From an uncultured Tenacibaculum sp. (lineage in GTDB: Bacteria; Bacteroidota; Bacteroidia; Flavobacteriales; Flavobacteriaceae), in contig NZ_CANMLT010000007.1 in assembly GCF_947498805.1 (NCBI RefSeq), positions 159,130 to 223,129 on the forward strand: a DNA stretch of 64,000 nucleotides. Reading direction: 5' to 3'. Position 1 is the stretch's first letter. Every line of letters begins with the position of its first letter. The notes under the pieces were generated by a model. The model had not been told where the DNA came from. It was given only the letters and a program-made list of their open reading frames with translations, and did not search any database. Shown here in pieces: positions 34,320 through 44,400 of the stretch. A program made the position numbers and the translations under genes.

Positions 34320-35820
34320 AATAAGTGTATTGCTATTATGCGTTACAGGAACTTTGGTTGCACAAAAATTTGAAAAGAAATTTAGTGAAAAGTTCTATAC
34401 AAATAAAGACGTTGTAGTAGATATAAAAGCATCTAATGCTGAAATAGATGTTACCACATGGGATAGAAACGAAGTAGCCGTTGAAGCGGTTATAGAAGTT
34501 GATGGCCTGGAAAAAAAGGAAGCCGAAAAGTATTTAAATAATTGGAAGTTTGAAGCCTTAGGAAATAAGACTAAAGTGCAAATAAACGCTAATAGAGGAA
34601 ATTACTACTCTTTTGGTAAAGATAACTTTGTAATGTTCAATCAACATGGAAATAACGTTCCAGGTATATATAGAGTAGCTCCTCATGTAGAGGACGAAGT
34701 TATAGTACTACCAAATGTTGCGAATATAGAAATTCCAGAGATAGATTTTGATGCCTTAGTAATTCCAGACTTAGAAGAATTTGAATTTGATTTTGACAAG
34801 TATGCAGAAGATGGAGATAATTACTTCATTGAATGGAAAGATGGAGCAAATAGTATTACGATCAAGTCTAAAAAAGAATGGGAAGCATTTAAAAAATCTA
34901 AAGACTATAAGAAGTTTAAGAAAAAACAAGAAAAGAGAAAGAAGGAATTAAAAGAAAGAGCAAAGGAACTTAAGAAGCGACGTGAAGAGCATAGGAAAGA
35001 TCGTGAAAAAATAAGGGAAGAGAAAAGAAAAATGCTTGAAGAAAGACGAAGAATTATCAAAGAAGAAAGAGCTGAAATGGCTAGAGCAAGAGATGAATTA
35101 AGAAAGATTAATAGAGAAGAAATCAAAGCAGCTTTAGCAAAAGCACAAGAGCAATTAAAAAATACTCGTTTTAGTTATTCTTTTTCATCAGATAGTAATG
35201 AATTTACTATAAATGGAAAGAAGGTAAAAGTGACAAAAAAAATCATTATTAAAGTACCTAAAAATGCTACGTTTGATTTAAATACACGTCATTGTAAGAT
35301 CAAATTACCGAAAGGGAAAGTAAATGGAAAGGTAAGTTATGGAGCTTTTAAAGCAGATGCTATTAATGGAGGAAAATTGAATGTATCGTTTTCACCAGTT
35401 ATGATAAAATCACTAAATGCCTGTACCTTATTATTAAACAATGTAACCGATGCTAAAGTAGCATCGGTTACCAATACAAAAATAGATACAAATTCATCTG
35501 AAGTAAGAATAGATAAAATCTTAAATAATGTAGAGGTTATTAATAAGTATGGAGAGCTTACTATTTTAGATGTAAGTCCAAATTATAAAACACTAAAGGT
35601 GTTATTAAATTCATGTAATGCAGATATTAATTTGTCTAAGATTAAAGATGAATTGATCTATTCTATAGAAAATAGTACACCTTTCTACACAAAAAACTCT
35701 GTGATGAAATTTTCTGTAAATGAAAAGACTAAGAAAATTAACGGAAACTTCAGATTATCAACGGATAATAATACCATAGAAATCAAGGGAAAGTATACTC
35801 AATTAGCTGTACATGAGTAA
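34300..35820 (+). CDS. secreted DUF4097-like putative adhesin with charged helix
   Basis: From ATG 34300 the 506-residue product has a conventional signal peptide (MTFKKFKISVLLL, ending LVAQ). An upstream in-frame ATG at 34276 would add eight residues and is less likely. The N-terminal (~25-115) and C-terminal (~290-500) parts look like the beta-solenoid putative-adhesin domain (DIKASNAEIDVTTWDRNEVAVEA split by other residues, later repeated DxNxxEVxI-like strands). Between them, residues ~190-287 are an extremely Lys/Arg/Glu-rich segment predicted to form a long single helix or coiled coil. It is co-transcribed with an ECF sigma/anti-sigma pair and may be part of an envelope-stress response (inferred). 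Confidence 0.8.
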   Translation: MTFKKFKISVLLLCVTGTLVAQKFEKKFSEKFYTNKDVVVDIKASNAEIDVTTWDRNEVAVEAVIEVDGLEKKEAEKYLNNWKFEALGNKTKVQINANRGNYYSFGKDNFVMFNQHGNNVPGIYRVAPHVEDEVIVLPNVANIEIPEIDFDALVIPDLEEFEFDFDKYAEDGDNYFIEWKDGANSITIKSKKEWEAFKKSKDYKKFKKKQEKRKKELKERAKELKKRREEHRKDREKIREEKRKMLEERRRIIKEERAEMARARDELRKINREEIKAALAKAQEQLKNTRFSYSFSSDSNEFTINGKKVKVTKKIIIKVPKNATFDLNTRHCKIKLPKGKVNGKVSYGAFKADAINGGKLNVSFSPVMIKSLNACTLLLNNVTDAKVASVTNTKIDTNSSEVRIDKILNNVEVINKYGELTILDVSPNYKTLKVLLNSCNADINLSKIKDELIYSIENSTPFYTKNSVMKFSVNEKTKKINGNFRLSTDNNTIEIKGKYTQLAVHE

Positions 35821-35890
35821 GCTAAAAAGTTAAAATAAATTGCTGAAAAACTTCACTAAAATTCCATTTCATTATTCTTTATAAAGTGCC

Positions 35891-35898
35891 TATCTTAG
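35891..35898 (+). promoter_or_regulatory. candidate -7 box upstream of cysS (TATCTTAG)
   Basis: TATCTTAG lies 24 nt before the cysS start codon and differs from the Bacteroidetes -7 consensus at one position, like the box upstream of parE. No clear -33 TTG was found. Confidence 0.3.
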
Positions 35899-35922
35899 CG
35901 TCAGTTATTAGACACTTTTTCT

Positions 35923-37404
35923 ATGGAATTATACAAAGAAAATCAACTTAAAATTTACAATTCGCTATCAAAAAGTAAAGAACTTTTTGTACCTGTTACT
36001 GAAGGACGTGTAGGAATGTATGTATGTGGTCCAACGGTATACAGTAATGTGCATTTAGGAAATATTAGAACATTCATGTCTTTTGATATGGTGTTTCGTT
36101 ATTTATTGCATTTAGGTTATAAAGTTCGTTATGTAAGAAATATTACAGATGCAGGGCATTTAGAAAATGATGCTGATGAAGGCGAAGATAGAATTGCTAA
36201 AAAAGCACGTTTAGAAGAGATTGAACCAATGGAAGTAGTACAACGTTATACGGTAGACTTTCATAATGTAACTACGAAATACAACTTCTTACCACCAAGT
36301 ATAGAACCAACGGCAACTGGACATATTGTTGAGCAGATTGAAATGATTAAAGAAATCATGGAAAAGGGAATGGCATATGAGGTAAATGGTTCGGTATATT
36401 TTGACGTATTAAAATATAATGAGTCTAGTAATTATGGAATTTTATCGGGGCGCACAATAGAAGATGCCATTCATAATACAAGAGTTTTAGACGGACAGTC
36501 AGATAAGAAGAACCCACAAGATTTTGCACTTTGGAAAAAAGCAGATGAGCGTCATATTATGCGTTGGCCATCTCCATGGAGTGATGGTTTTCCAGGTTGG
36601 CATTTAGAGTGTTCAGTAATGAGTTCAAAATATTTAGGTGAGCAAATAGATATTCATGGGGGAGGAATGGACTTAAAGTTTCCACACCATGAATGTGAAA
36701 TAGCACAATCACATACATGTTCAGGAGTACAACCTGTAAACTATTGGATGCATGCTAATATGTTATTGTTAAATAGTCAAAAAATGGCTAAATCTACGGG
36801 GAATTATATCTTACCAGAAGAAATCTTAACAGGAGATAATAGCATTTTACCCAAAGCATTTAGCGCAGGAGTAGTACGTTTCTTTAATATGCAAGCTCAT
36901 TATCGTAGTATCTTAGATTTCTCAGGAGATGCATTATTAGCTTCAGAAAAGGGATATAATAAATTGATGGAAGCCTTAAAGATGTTAAAGTCAGTTGAAG
37001 CAAGTAAGACTACTAATGATTTTGATGTTTTAGCATGGAAGCAGAAATGTTATGATGCGATGAACGACGATTTTAATACGCCAGTTTTAATAGCTAATTT
37101 ATTTGAAGCAGTAAAGTTTATCAATTTATTAAAAGACAAGAAAGCGCAAATTTCTGAAGAAGATTTAGCAGTGTTAAGAACAACGTTAGATGCGTTTGTT
37201 TTTGATGTTTTAGGATTGGTAGAAGAGGAAACACAACAAGGGTCTAATAAATTAGAAGGAGTTGTAGAAATGCTAATTCAAATGAGAAAAGAAGCGAGAG
37301 AAAACAAAGATTGGGCATTGTCTGATCAAATTCGTGATGAATTAGCTTCTTTAGGAATTCAGTTAAAAGACGGAAGAGAAGGAACCACGTTTTCGGTAAA
37401 TTAA
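35923..37404 (+). CDS. cysS: cysteine--tRNA ligase
   Basis: The 493-residue class I aminoacyl-tRNA synthetase attaches cysteine to tRNA-Cys. Visible motifs are the zinc ligand Cys35 in MYVCGPTVY, the HIGH-equivalent HLGN (44-47), further zinc ligands in [10 protein letters not shown] and HHECEIAQ, and the KMSKS-equivalent KMAKS (287-291). The length is normal for the family. It heads a four-gene run with the GNAT gene, yidD and lgt (spacings 7, 1 and 6 nt), probably one operon. Confidence 0.96.
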   Translation: MELYKENQLKIYNSLSKSKELFVPVTEGRVGMYVCGPTVYSNVHLGNIRTFMSFDMVFRYLLHLGYKVRYVRNITDAGHLENDADEGEDRIAKKARLEEIEPMEVVQRYTVDFHNVTTKYNFLPPSIEPTATGHIVEQIEMIKEIMEKGMAYEVNGSVYFDVLKYNESSNYGILSGRTIEDAIHNTRVLDGQSDKKNPQDFALWKKADERHIMRWPSPWSDGFPGWHLECSVMSSKYLGEQIDIHGGGMDLKFPHHECEIAQSHTCSGVQPVNYWMHANMLLLNSQKMAKSTGNYILPEEILTGDNSILPKAFSAGVVRFFNMQAHYRSILDFSGDALLASEKGYNKLMEALKMLKSVEASKTTNDFDVLAWKQKCYDAMNDDFNTPVLIANLFEAVKFINLLKDKKAQISEEDLAVLRTTLDAFVFDVLGLVEEETQQGSNKLEGVVEMLIQMRKEARENKDWALSDQIRDELASLGIQLKDGREGTTFSVN

Positions 37405-37411
37405 AACTCTT

Positions 37412-37927
37412 ATGATTTTTACTTCTGAACGACTTGTGGTGAAGACAATTACCGAAGCTCATAAAAAGGAGTTTGTAGAGTTGTTAACTGCGGAAGAAAT
37501 TATTACAGCAATACCACAACAACGTCCTTCTGAAGAAGATATCAATGTAAAATTTGAGAAGGCAATTGGTTTTGATGGAGATATCTCTAAAAATCCATTG
37601 AATATTTTTGGCGTTTTTGAAGAAGGGGAAGATGAATTGATAGGCTTGGTAGCATTTCTTACCAATGACGATGGTGATAGAGAATTAGGGTATCGTTTTA
37701 GAAAACCTTACTGGGGAAAAGGATATGCAACCGAGATAACAAAAAGAATGATTGATTATTCCTTTTCAGAATTAAAACTAGATAAGATTACTGCCGATGT
37801 TTGGGTAGAGAATGTAGCTTCTAATAAGGTTTTATCGAAGTTTTTAAAACCTACAAAGGAGTTTTATAATGAGTATGATAATTGTACAGATAGAAGATAT
37901 ACGTTGTTAAAAGAAGACTGGAATTAG
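37412..37927 (+). CDS. GNAT-family N-acetyltransferase
   Basis: The 171-residue RimJ/RimL-like acetyltransferase starts [15 protein letters not shown] and carries the acetyl-CoA-binding segment [13 protein letters not shown] and the following [17 protein letters not shown] helix-strand typical of this branch. The substrate is unknown; relatives modify ribosomal-protein N-termini or small amines. It lies 7 nt after cysS and 1 nt before yidD. Confidence 0.87.
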   Translation: MIFTSERLVVKTITEAHKKEFVELLTAEEIITAIPQQRPSEEDINVKFEKAIGFDGDISKNPLNIFGVFEEGEDELIGLVAFLTNDDGDRELGYRFRKPYWGKGYATEITKRMIDYSFSELKLDKITADVWVENVASNKVLSKFLKPTKEFYNEYDNCTDRRYTLLKEDWN

Positions 37928-37928
37928 A

Positions 37929-38183
37929 TTGAAAAAAATATTAGCATATCCGTTTATATTATTGGTTCGTTTTTACCAAACGGCCATATCTCCATTTACT
38001 CCGGCATCTTGTAGATATTCTCCTACTTGTTCGAGTTATACAATAGAAGCTCTTAAAAAACATGGACTATTTTATGGGGGTTGGCTTGCTACCAAACGAA
38101 TATTTAACTGTCATCCTTGGGGAGGAAGTGGATATGATCCAGTACCAGAAGTAAAAGAAAAAAAGAATAAAAATATAAAGTAA
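37929..38183 (+). CDS. yidD: membrane protein insertion efficiency factor YidD
   Basis: The 84-residue protein carries the full YidD signature: [31 protein letters not shown] and [18 protein letters not shown]. It assists YidC-dependent insertion of inner-membrane proteins. The start is TTG at 37929, the only position that gives the conserved [11 protein letters not shown]-terminus; it begins one base after the GNAT stop. A Lys-rich tail of ~11 residues follows the conserved core. lgt, also an envelope-biogenesis gene, follows at 6 nt. Confidence 0.93.
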   Translation: MKKILAYPFILLVRFYQTAISPFTPASCRYSPTCSSYTIEALKKHGLFYGGWLATKRIFNCHPWGGSGYDPVPEVKEKKNKNIK

Positions 38184-38189
38184 GAATAC

Positions 38190-39041
38190 ATGAATTTATT
38201 ATCCATAGTGTGGGATTGGAATCCTGAGATTTTTAATATTGGAGGTTTTGGAGTGAGATGGTATAGCTTAATGTTCGTTATAGCTTTTTTACTTGGACTT
38301 CATTTTATGAAGAAAATATATATTGAAGACAAGATTTCAATAGAAAAGTTAGATCCATTATTCATGTATGTATTTGTCTCTATGCTAGTTGGAATGCGTT
38401 TAGGAGAAGTGTTTTTCTATAGTTGGGCAGATTATCAAAATAATTTATGGCAAATCATACTTCCAATGAAAAGGCAAGAAGGAGCAGAGATGCTCTTTGG
38501 ATTGGTGAAAGGTTGGAAATTTACTGGTTATACAGGTTTTGCTAGTCATGGAGCTGCTATTGGAATTATTATAGCGATGTATTTTTATGCTAAGAAACAT
38601 CTTGAAGGAAAGTTTTTGTTCTTATTAGATAGACTAGGAATCATGGTAGCCTTAGCAGCATTCTTTATTCGTTTTGGTAACTTCTTTAACTCAGAAATTT
38701 ATGGTAAACCAACGGGGTCTAGCTTTGGAGTTATTTTTAAGAGAGCTGGAGAAAGTGTTCCGCGTCACCCAACCCAATTATATGAGGCTTTTAGTTATTT
38801 AGCTTTATTCTTTATTTTATGGTATTTCTATTGGAAAACAGATAGAAAGAAGCAAGAAGGATTCTTGTTTGGATTATTTATGATTGGATTATGGGGATTA
38901 CGTTTAACAATAGAATATTTTAAAGAACCTCAAGTAGAAGGAAGAGAGGATATTGTTTTAGGATTAAATACTGGACAACTATTAAGTATCCCATTAATTT
39001 TAATTGGAGTTTGGTTAATGGTAAGAAAAAAGAAAGATTAA
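38190..39041 (+). CDS. lgt: prolipoprotein diacylglyceryl transferase
   Basis: The 283-residue inner-membrane enzyme transfers diacylglycerol to the lipobox Cys of prolipoproteins, the first step of lipoprotein maturation (needed by the lipoproteins encoded elsewhere in this window). The Lgt signature is RFGNFFNSEIYGKPTG (the Bacteroidetes variant with Phe-Gly-Asn), with the conserved SHGAAIG loop, RHPTQLYEA and about seven hydrophobic helices. It is the last gene of the cysS operon, followed by a clear terminator. Confidence 0.95.
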   Translation: MNLLSIVWDWNPEIFNIGGFGVRWYSLMFVIAFLLGLHFMKKIYIEDKISIEKLDPLFMYVFVSMLVGMRLGEVFFYSWADYQNNLWQIILPMKRQEGAEMLFGLVKGWKFTGYTGFASHGAAIGIIIAMYFYAKKHLEGKFLFLLDRLGIMVALAAFFIRFGNFFNSEIYGKPTGSSFGVIFKRAGESVPRHPTQLYEAFSYLALFFILWYFYWKTDRKKQEGFLFGLFMIGLWGLRLTIEYFKEPQVEGREDIVLGLNTGQLLSIPLILIGVWLMVRKKKD

Positions 39042-39063
39042 TTTAAAGTGAAATAATTACATT

Positions 39064-39093
39064 AATCTCCAAGTGAAAGCTTGGAGATTTTTT
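39064..39093 (+). terminator. intrinsic terminator after lgt
   Basis: A perfect 10-bp stem AATCTCCAAG (39064-39073) with CTTGGAGATT (39080-39089), a 6-nt loop and a T6 run ending at 39093. Confidence 0.93.
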
Positions 39094-39201
39094 ATTGTCG
39101 AATTTTGTTAATATTTAAAGAATAAATACTAAAGTCAAATTTGGAGTATCTCAGGAATTAGTTTAATTTTAAATCGTCTATATAAAGGCATTATAGATTT
39201 T

Positions 39202-41064
39202 ATGGTTAGAAATTTATCCCTTTTAATTTTTACATTCTGCATAGTAGTTTCTAGTTTTTCACAAACTAAGATAGATACTCTTCAACAAAAATTTGCTGCC
39301 ACCCAAGATGATAGGTTAAAATTGAAGTTGTTAGATACACTAACACATCAAATGATTAGAGCAAAGCATCCTAAGCAGTTTGTCTATTTAAGACAATTGG
39401 TGGGGTTGGCAAAAAAACAAGGAGATTTTGACTTAGCAGCATCAAAAACAAGATTTATAGCACAAAAGCATATCTATGGTGGTGAGCCTGATTCTGCTAT
39501 TTATGTGGTAGAAGAAATGCTAAAGCACAAAGCAAAGTTTACGAAAGATAAATCAGAAGCACATTTATTGTTAAAAAGAGGAGGGGCTTATTTTAATCAG
39601 GAATTATTGGAAAAGGCAGCAAAAGATTATGATAAATCAGGAGATTTATTTTTAAAAAGTGGAGATTCTATTTTCGCTGCGGATGCGCGCTACTTTGCTG
39701 GACAGGTGTATGTAAACTTAAAAAAATTCTTAGTTTCTTTAGAACGTTATGAAGAAGCATATAAACTATATGATATTTTAGGAGACAAACTATATGCAAA
39801 TTATGCGATTTCTGAACTTGGAAGTATTTATGGTAGAAACAGGTTCTTTGATAAAGCCATTTCTGAAAGAAAAAGAGTACTCAAAGAATTATGGAAAGAT
39901 AAAGAATACAAGGGGATAAGTACGGTATACATTCAGTTAGCAGGGAATTATTTAAGTAAAAAAGAATTCGCGATTGCAAAGAAATATGCTGATTCGGCAT
40001 TGTTTTATGCAGATAGCGTTAAACATAAGGTTGGTAAGGCAGTAATTAAAACGTATGCTGAAGCGGGTGCTTCAAAATATTATTTACATAAGAATAATTT
40101 AAAAGAAGCAAAAAAGCATTTAGATCTAGCAGATGAACAAAGGTTGCTTACGGATGCTCCAGAATATTATAATTCTGCGTTGCTATTGCCTAGAGCATCT
40201 TATTACAGAAAAATAGGTGATTATTCAAAAGCTATTGAAGTGCTTAAAGAACTTATTAGTAAAAAAGAAAAGATAAATGATGTTAATAACTATATAAAAG
40301 CTGAAAGAGAGTTGGGAGAGTTATATGCTTTGCAGAAAGATCATGTTAAAGCTTATCAACATCAGCAGAAATATATTGAGGCTAAAGAGTTGTTAGAAGA
40401 CGAGGTAAAGACAAATAGGTTGTTGTATTATCAATCGCAGTTCGAGACAGAACGAAAAGACAATGAGATTTATAAAAAAGAAACACAAATTTCATTGTTA
40501 GAAAAGGATCAACAATTGGCAAAAAGTAAAAGAAAAACACTTTGGTTATTATTGTTTTCAATAGTGGTAATTTCTATTGTCATTTCCTATTACATTTGGC
40601 TTTTAGGAAAACAAAAGAGAAGAGCCTTAAGAAAGAAAATAGCTCAAAATAAAAAAGAACTTGACGAATTTACCAAGTTGTTACTTGAGAAAAGTAAAAC
40701 ACAAGAAACACTTTCAGAAGAAATAGAAAAATTAAAAGAAGAAATTGGAGCTCAAAAATCTATTGAGAAACTCCAAGATTTGACTACTACTAAAATCCTA
40801 ACAAACGACGATTGGTATACGTTTAAAGAGAAGTTTAAAAATGTATACCCTAGTTTCTTCGTAAAAATCAAAAATAAAGGATATGACTTAACTAAGTCAG
40901 AAGAGCGCTTAATTGCAATGGAGAAATTGTATTTAGACACAAATGAAATCGCCAGTATGTTGGCAATCTCTCAGGATAGTGTAACTCGAAGTAGATCTCG
41001 TCTTAGAAAAAAGATAAATGCGCCTAAAGGACATTCTATTTTAGAGTTTTTAGAAGCTTCATAG
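39202..41064 (+). CDS. membrane-tethered TPR sensor with C-terminal HTH
   Basis: The 620-residue product has a signal peptide (1-21, ending SSFSQ) and a periplasmic tetratricopeptide domain (~60-400, with LLKRGGAYFNQELLEKAA and similar units). A short linker leads to a transmembrane helix (~447-468), a cytoplasmic coiled coil (~475-520), and a C-terminal DNA-binding region (~530-620: LTKSEERLIAMEKLYLDTNEI, then SQDSVTRSRSRLRKKI) resembling a LuxR/GerE-type HTH. It is a one-component transmembrane transcription regulator of a kind found in Bacteroidetes. Paralogues lie at 55416 and 57371. The stop is followed 38 nt later by a direct-repeat site and then the leucine-rich adhesin operon, its likely target. 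Confidence 0.85.
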   Translation: MVRNLSLLIFTFCIVVSSFSQTKIDTLQQKFAATQDDRLKLKLLDTLTHQMIRAKHPKQFVYLRQLVGLAKKQGDFDLAASKTRFIAQKHIYGGEPDSAIYVVEEMLKHKAKFTKDKSEAHLLLKRGGAYFNQELLEKAAKDYDKSGDLFLKSGDSIFAADARYFAGQVYVNLKKFLVSLERYEEAYKLYDILGDKLYANYAISELGSIYGRNRFFDKAISERKRVLKELWKDKEYKGISTVYIQLAGNYLSKKEFAIAKKYADSALFYADSVKHKVGKAVIKTYAEAGASKYYLHKNNLKEAKKHLDLADEQRLLTDAPEYYNSALLLPRASYYRKIGDYSKAIEVLKELISKKEKINDVNNYIKAERELGELYALQKDHVKAYQHQQKYIEAKELLEDEVKTNRLLYYQSQFETERKDNEIYKKETQISLLEKDQQLAKSKRKTLWLLLFSIVVISIVISYYIWLLGKQKRRALRKKIAQNKKELDEFTKLLLEKSKTQETLSEEIEKLKEEIGAQKSIEKLQDLTTTKILTNDDWYTFKEKFKNVYPSFFVKIKNKGYDLTKSEERLIAMEKLYLDTNEIASMLAISQDSVTRSRSRLRKKINAPKGHSILEFLEAS

Positions 41065-41102
41065 GTTGTTTTTAAACCCTTGTAGTTTAGTGTTTTACTT
41101 GT

Positions 41103-41160
41103 TTGTCCGCTTTTTGTCCGGACTAAAACTCTATTATTTATTCAATAGTTTTTTTCTTTG
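41103..41160 (+). promoter_or_regulatory. putative operator plus -7 box upstream of LRR adhesin operon
   Basis: Direct repeats TTGTCCGC (41103-41110) and TTGTCCGG (41114-41121), period 11, are flanked by short inverted arms (GTTTTA at 41092 and TAAAAC at 41124). A TTTCTTTG box lies at 41153-41160. The TTTG core begins 43 nt after the start of the second repeat, almost the same as at 57296 and 58160. Together they look like an activator site and promoter for 41194/41421. The -7 box lacks the consensus A, so this is the weakest of the three sites. Confidence 0.45.
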
Positions 41161-41193
41161 ATTATAATTTATAACCATAAATGTTAATCAAGG

Positions 41194-41364
41194 ATGGAAA
41201 TAAAAATAAGAAGGAGGAGAAAGCATAAGGTAAGAATTAGAAGAAAGATTTTTTTGATTTTACCATTGCTTCACAAAGGGAAATTATTTTGGTTGTCTAA
41301 AGTTCGATTAGAGAAAGCATTCAATGGACATAAAATGAAAATAATCAAGGTAGAATTGGTCTAA
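41194..41364 (+). CDS. putative small basic protein (56 aa)
   Basis: The ORF runs from ATG 41194 to TAA 41362-41364. The product is strongly basic at its N-terminus (IKIRRRRKHKVRIRRK), then has a short hydrophobic patch (IFLILPLL) and ends KMKIIKVELV. It lies about 30 nt downstream of the putative -7 box at 41153 and 57 nt upstream of the leucine-rich adhesin gene, so it would be the first reading frame on that transcript. It may be a genuine small protein or a leader peptide. No homologue is recognised; confidence rests on position, length relative to the gap and protein-like composition. Confidence 0.45.
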   Translation: MEIKIRRRRKHKVRIRRKIFLILPLLHKGKLFWLSKVRLEKAFNGHKMKIIKVELV

Positions 41365-41420
41365 CCTAAAAAGCATTTAACACTACTTTATTTAATACTA
41401 TAACCTCACAAACCGCTCAA

Positions 41421-44400
41421 ATGAAAATAAAATTACTTCCATTTTTATTTTTACTATTCAGTAATTTAGTAATTGCCCAGGAAACCCATGTTCCTGATGA
41501 TAATTTTGAAGCTTATTTAGAAGCTAATGGAATGGGGAACGGGACACCTAATGATAATTATGTTACCACTGCGAATATTTCTTCAATAACATCTTTAAAT
41601 ATCTCTTCTAAGATGATTGCTGATATTACAGGAATTGAAGATTTTACTGCTTTAGAGATTTTAGATTTCTCTAACAATGGTGTTGGTGATTTTGATCTTT
41701 CTAATAATCTAGCATTAAAAGAATTGTATTGTGCGACAAATGGAATGAGTTCTATAAACGTTGTGGCAAATGTGAATCTGGAAACTTTAGATTGCTCTGA
41801 TAATAGTAATACGAGTATTGATGTTAGTGCTAATGTCAAGTTAAAGATATTAAATATTTCAAAGAATGGAACAACAACATTGAACTTAGGGAGTATTACT
41901 GCATTAGAAAACTTAAATTTTAGTAATAATAATTTAACCAGTATTGATTTAAGCCATTTATCTGATCTTACAGATTTAAATTGTAGTACGAATTACAATA
42001 TAAGTACGATTGATTTTTCAGCCTTAACAAGTTTAGTAAACTTGATTTGTGATGATATGGCAATCAATAGTATTAACCTAAGAAGCAATACAGTATTAGA
42101 AACATTAAGTATTGATCGATTATCTGGTTTTGATGTTGATCTTTCTAATAATTCAGTGTTAACTAGTCTATCAGCCAATAGCAGTGATTTGACTAATTTA
42201 AATGTTCAAAATGGTAATAATGTCAATATTACTTCCTTTGACGTAAGAAATAATCAATTTACTTGTATTCAGGTTGATGATGCATCGGCTAGTTACTTGA
42301 GTAGTTGGCAAAAAGACTCGACTGCGTCTTTTGCTGAAGATTGTAGTACAACAAATATTCCAGATACCAATTTTGAATATCATTTAGAAAACCATGATGC
42401 TGCTGGAAATGTGGTTCCCGTAGGAAGTCCAAATAGTATGGGGAATGGAATTGTAAATGATGGAAAAGTACTTACTTCAAGAATTAAGAATGTTACTTCG
42501 TTAAACATCTCAGGAAATAGTATTGGAGAACTTGATGGATTAGAAGCATTTGAATCATTAGAGGTTTTAGATTGTTCAGAAAATAATTTTAATGAGTTTG
42601 ATTTTTCTCAACTACCAGAATTAAAAGAATTATATATTCATGATGTCTTTTTTGCAGTATTAAATCTATCTAGCAATTTAAAAATAGAAAAGCTAATTTA
42701 TAATAAAGCGAATAGTACAACACTAAATCTTGGAAACAATACCGTTATTAAAGAATTAAACATTGGAGGAAATAATATTACTTCTTTTGATGTTTCAGCA
42801 TATACAACCATTGAGGTTCTTAATATTGATGATAATTATCAAATTATCCCTATCAATGTGCGCCCCTTAGTCAATTTAAAGGATTTGAGTGCTAATGATA
42901 CAAGTTTACGAAGTTTAGATGTTAGTCAGAATGTATTATTAGAAAAATTATCGATTGATAGAGCCTCTGGTTTTTATTTAAACTTATCAAATAATACTGC
43001 ATTGACTAGTTTTTCTGCTCGTGAATCGGATATGTCTGGAATTAATATTCAGAATGGAAACAATGCAAATATTACCCATTTTGATACTGAATTAAATACA
43101 TTGACACTGAGATGTATTCAAGTTGATGATCCTACGGCATCATACTTAAATACGTGGAATACGGATAGTGAAGCGACATTTCGTTTGGATTGTGGAGAAA
43201 CAAACGTTCCTGATGACAATTTCGAGAATTATCTAGAAACGCACGATGCTGATGGAAATGTAGTTTCAGTTGGTGACGCTACCAGTATGGGGAACGGAAT
43301 AGCAAATGATAATAAAGTATACACTTCAAATATTTCCGGTGTTACTTCTTTAGATATTTCAAGATTAACAATTTCTGACGCTAGAGGGATTGAGGGTTTT
43401 ATTGCTTTGCAAACTTTTAGATGTTATGAAAATCAATTAACAAATATCGATCTTTCTCAAAATGCAGTATTAGAAACTATAGAGTTAGGTAGAAATAGCT
43501 TGGCAAGTTTAGATCTTTCAGGGAATCCATCACTAAAAACTTTAAGGTGTGGAAATAATCAAATTGTAAGCATAAATGTTTCTCAAAACTTGCTTTTAGA
43601 AACTTTCAGTTGTAGTAGTAATCAACTTAGTAGTTTAGATGTAACAAATAATTTGGCATTAAAAAACTTATATTGTTATAGTAATCCATTAGGAAGTTTA
43701 GATGTAACACAAAACTCATTATTGATAGACTTAGACTGTGTCGATACCCAGCTTACCGTTTTAGATGTTTCTCAAAATCCAGAATTACTAGAGTTACAAG
43801 TCTATGAAAATAACTTAAGCAGTTTAGATGTTAGTAATAACTTAAAATTAGTTGAATTATTTGCAGAGAGTAATAATATTACCAGTTTAGATGTTTCAAA
43901 AAATACAATGCTTGAAGATTTGTCTATCGCTTATAATCAGTTAACCTATTTAAATATTCATAACGGAAACAATACAAATCTAAATCCAAATGATTTTGAT
44001 ATTAGAAATAATCCAGGGTTAACTTGTGTTACGGTTGATGATGTGACTTATGCTAATACCACATTCACTAGAAAAGATGCTCAAACGGAATATAAATTGT
44101 TTTGCACCGAAACGAATGTGCCAGATGATAATTTTGAAGCGTATTTAGAAACTCATAATTCAGTAGGAGGAGTGGTGCCATTAGGTGACATAACGAGTAT
44201 GGGGAATGGAATAGCAAATGATGATAAAGTTGGTACAGAAAGAATTCAAAACATAACTTATCTAAATATTTCCAATTTAGGAATTACTGATTTTACAGGA
44301 TTAGAGGAATTCAAAGCCTTAAAAACCTTACAAGCTTATAGAAATACGGTTGCTAGTTTAGATTTAACTGCAAATACGAATTTAACGGAAATTACCTGTA

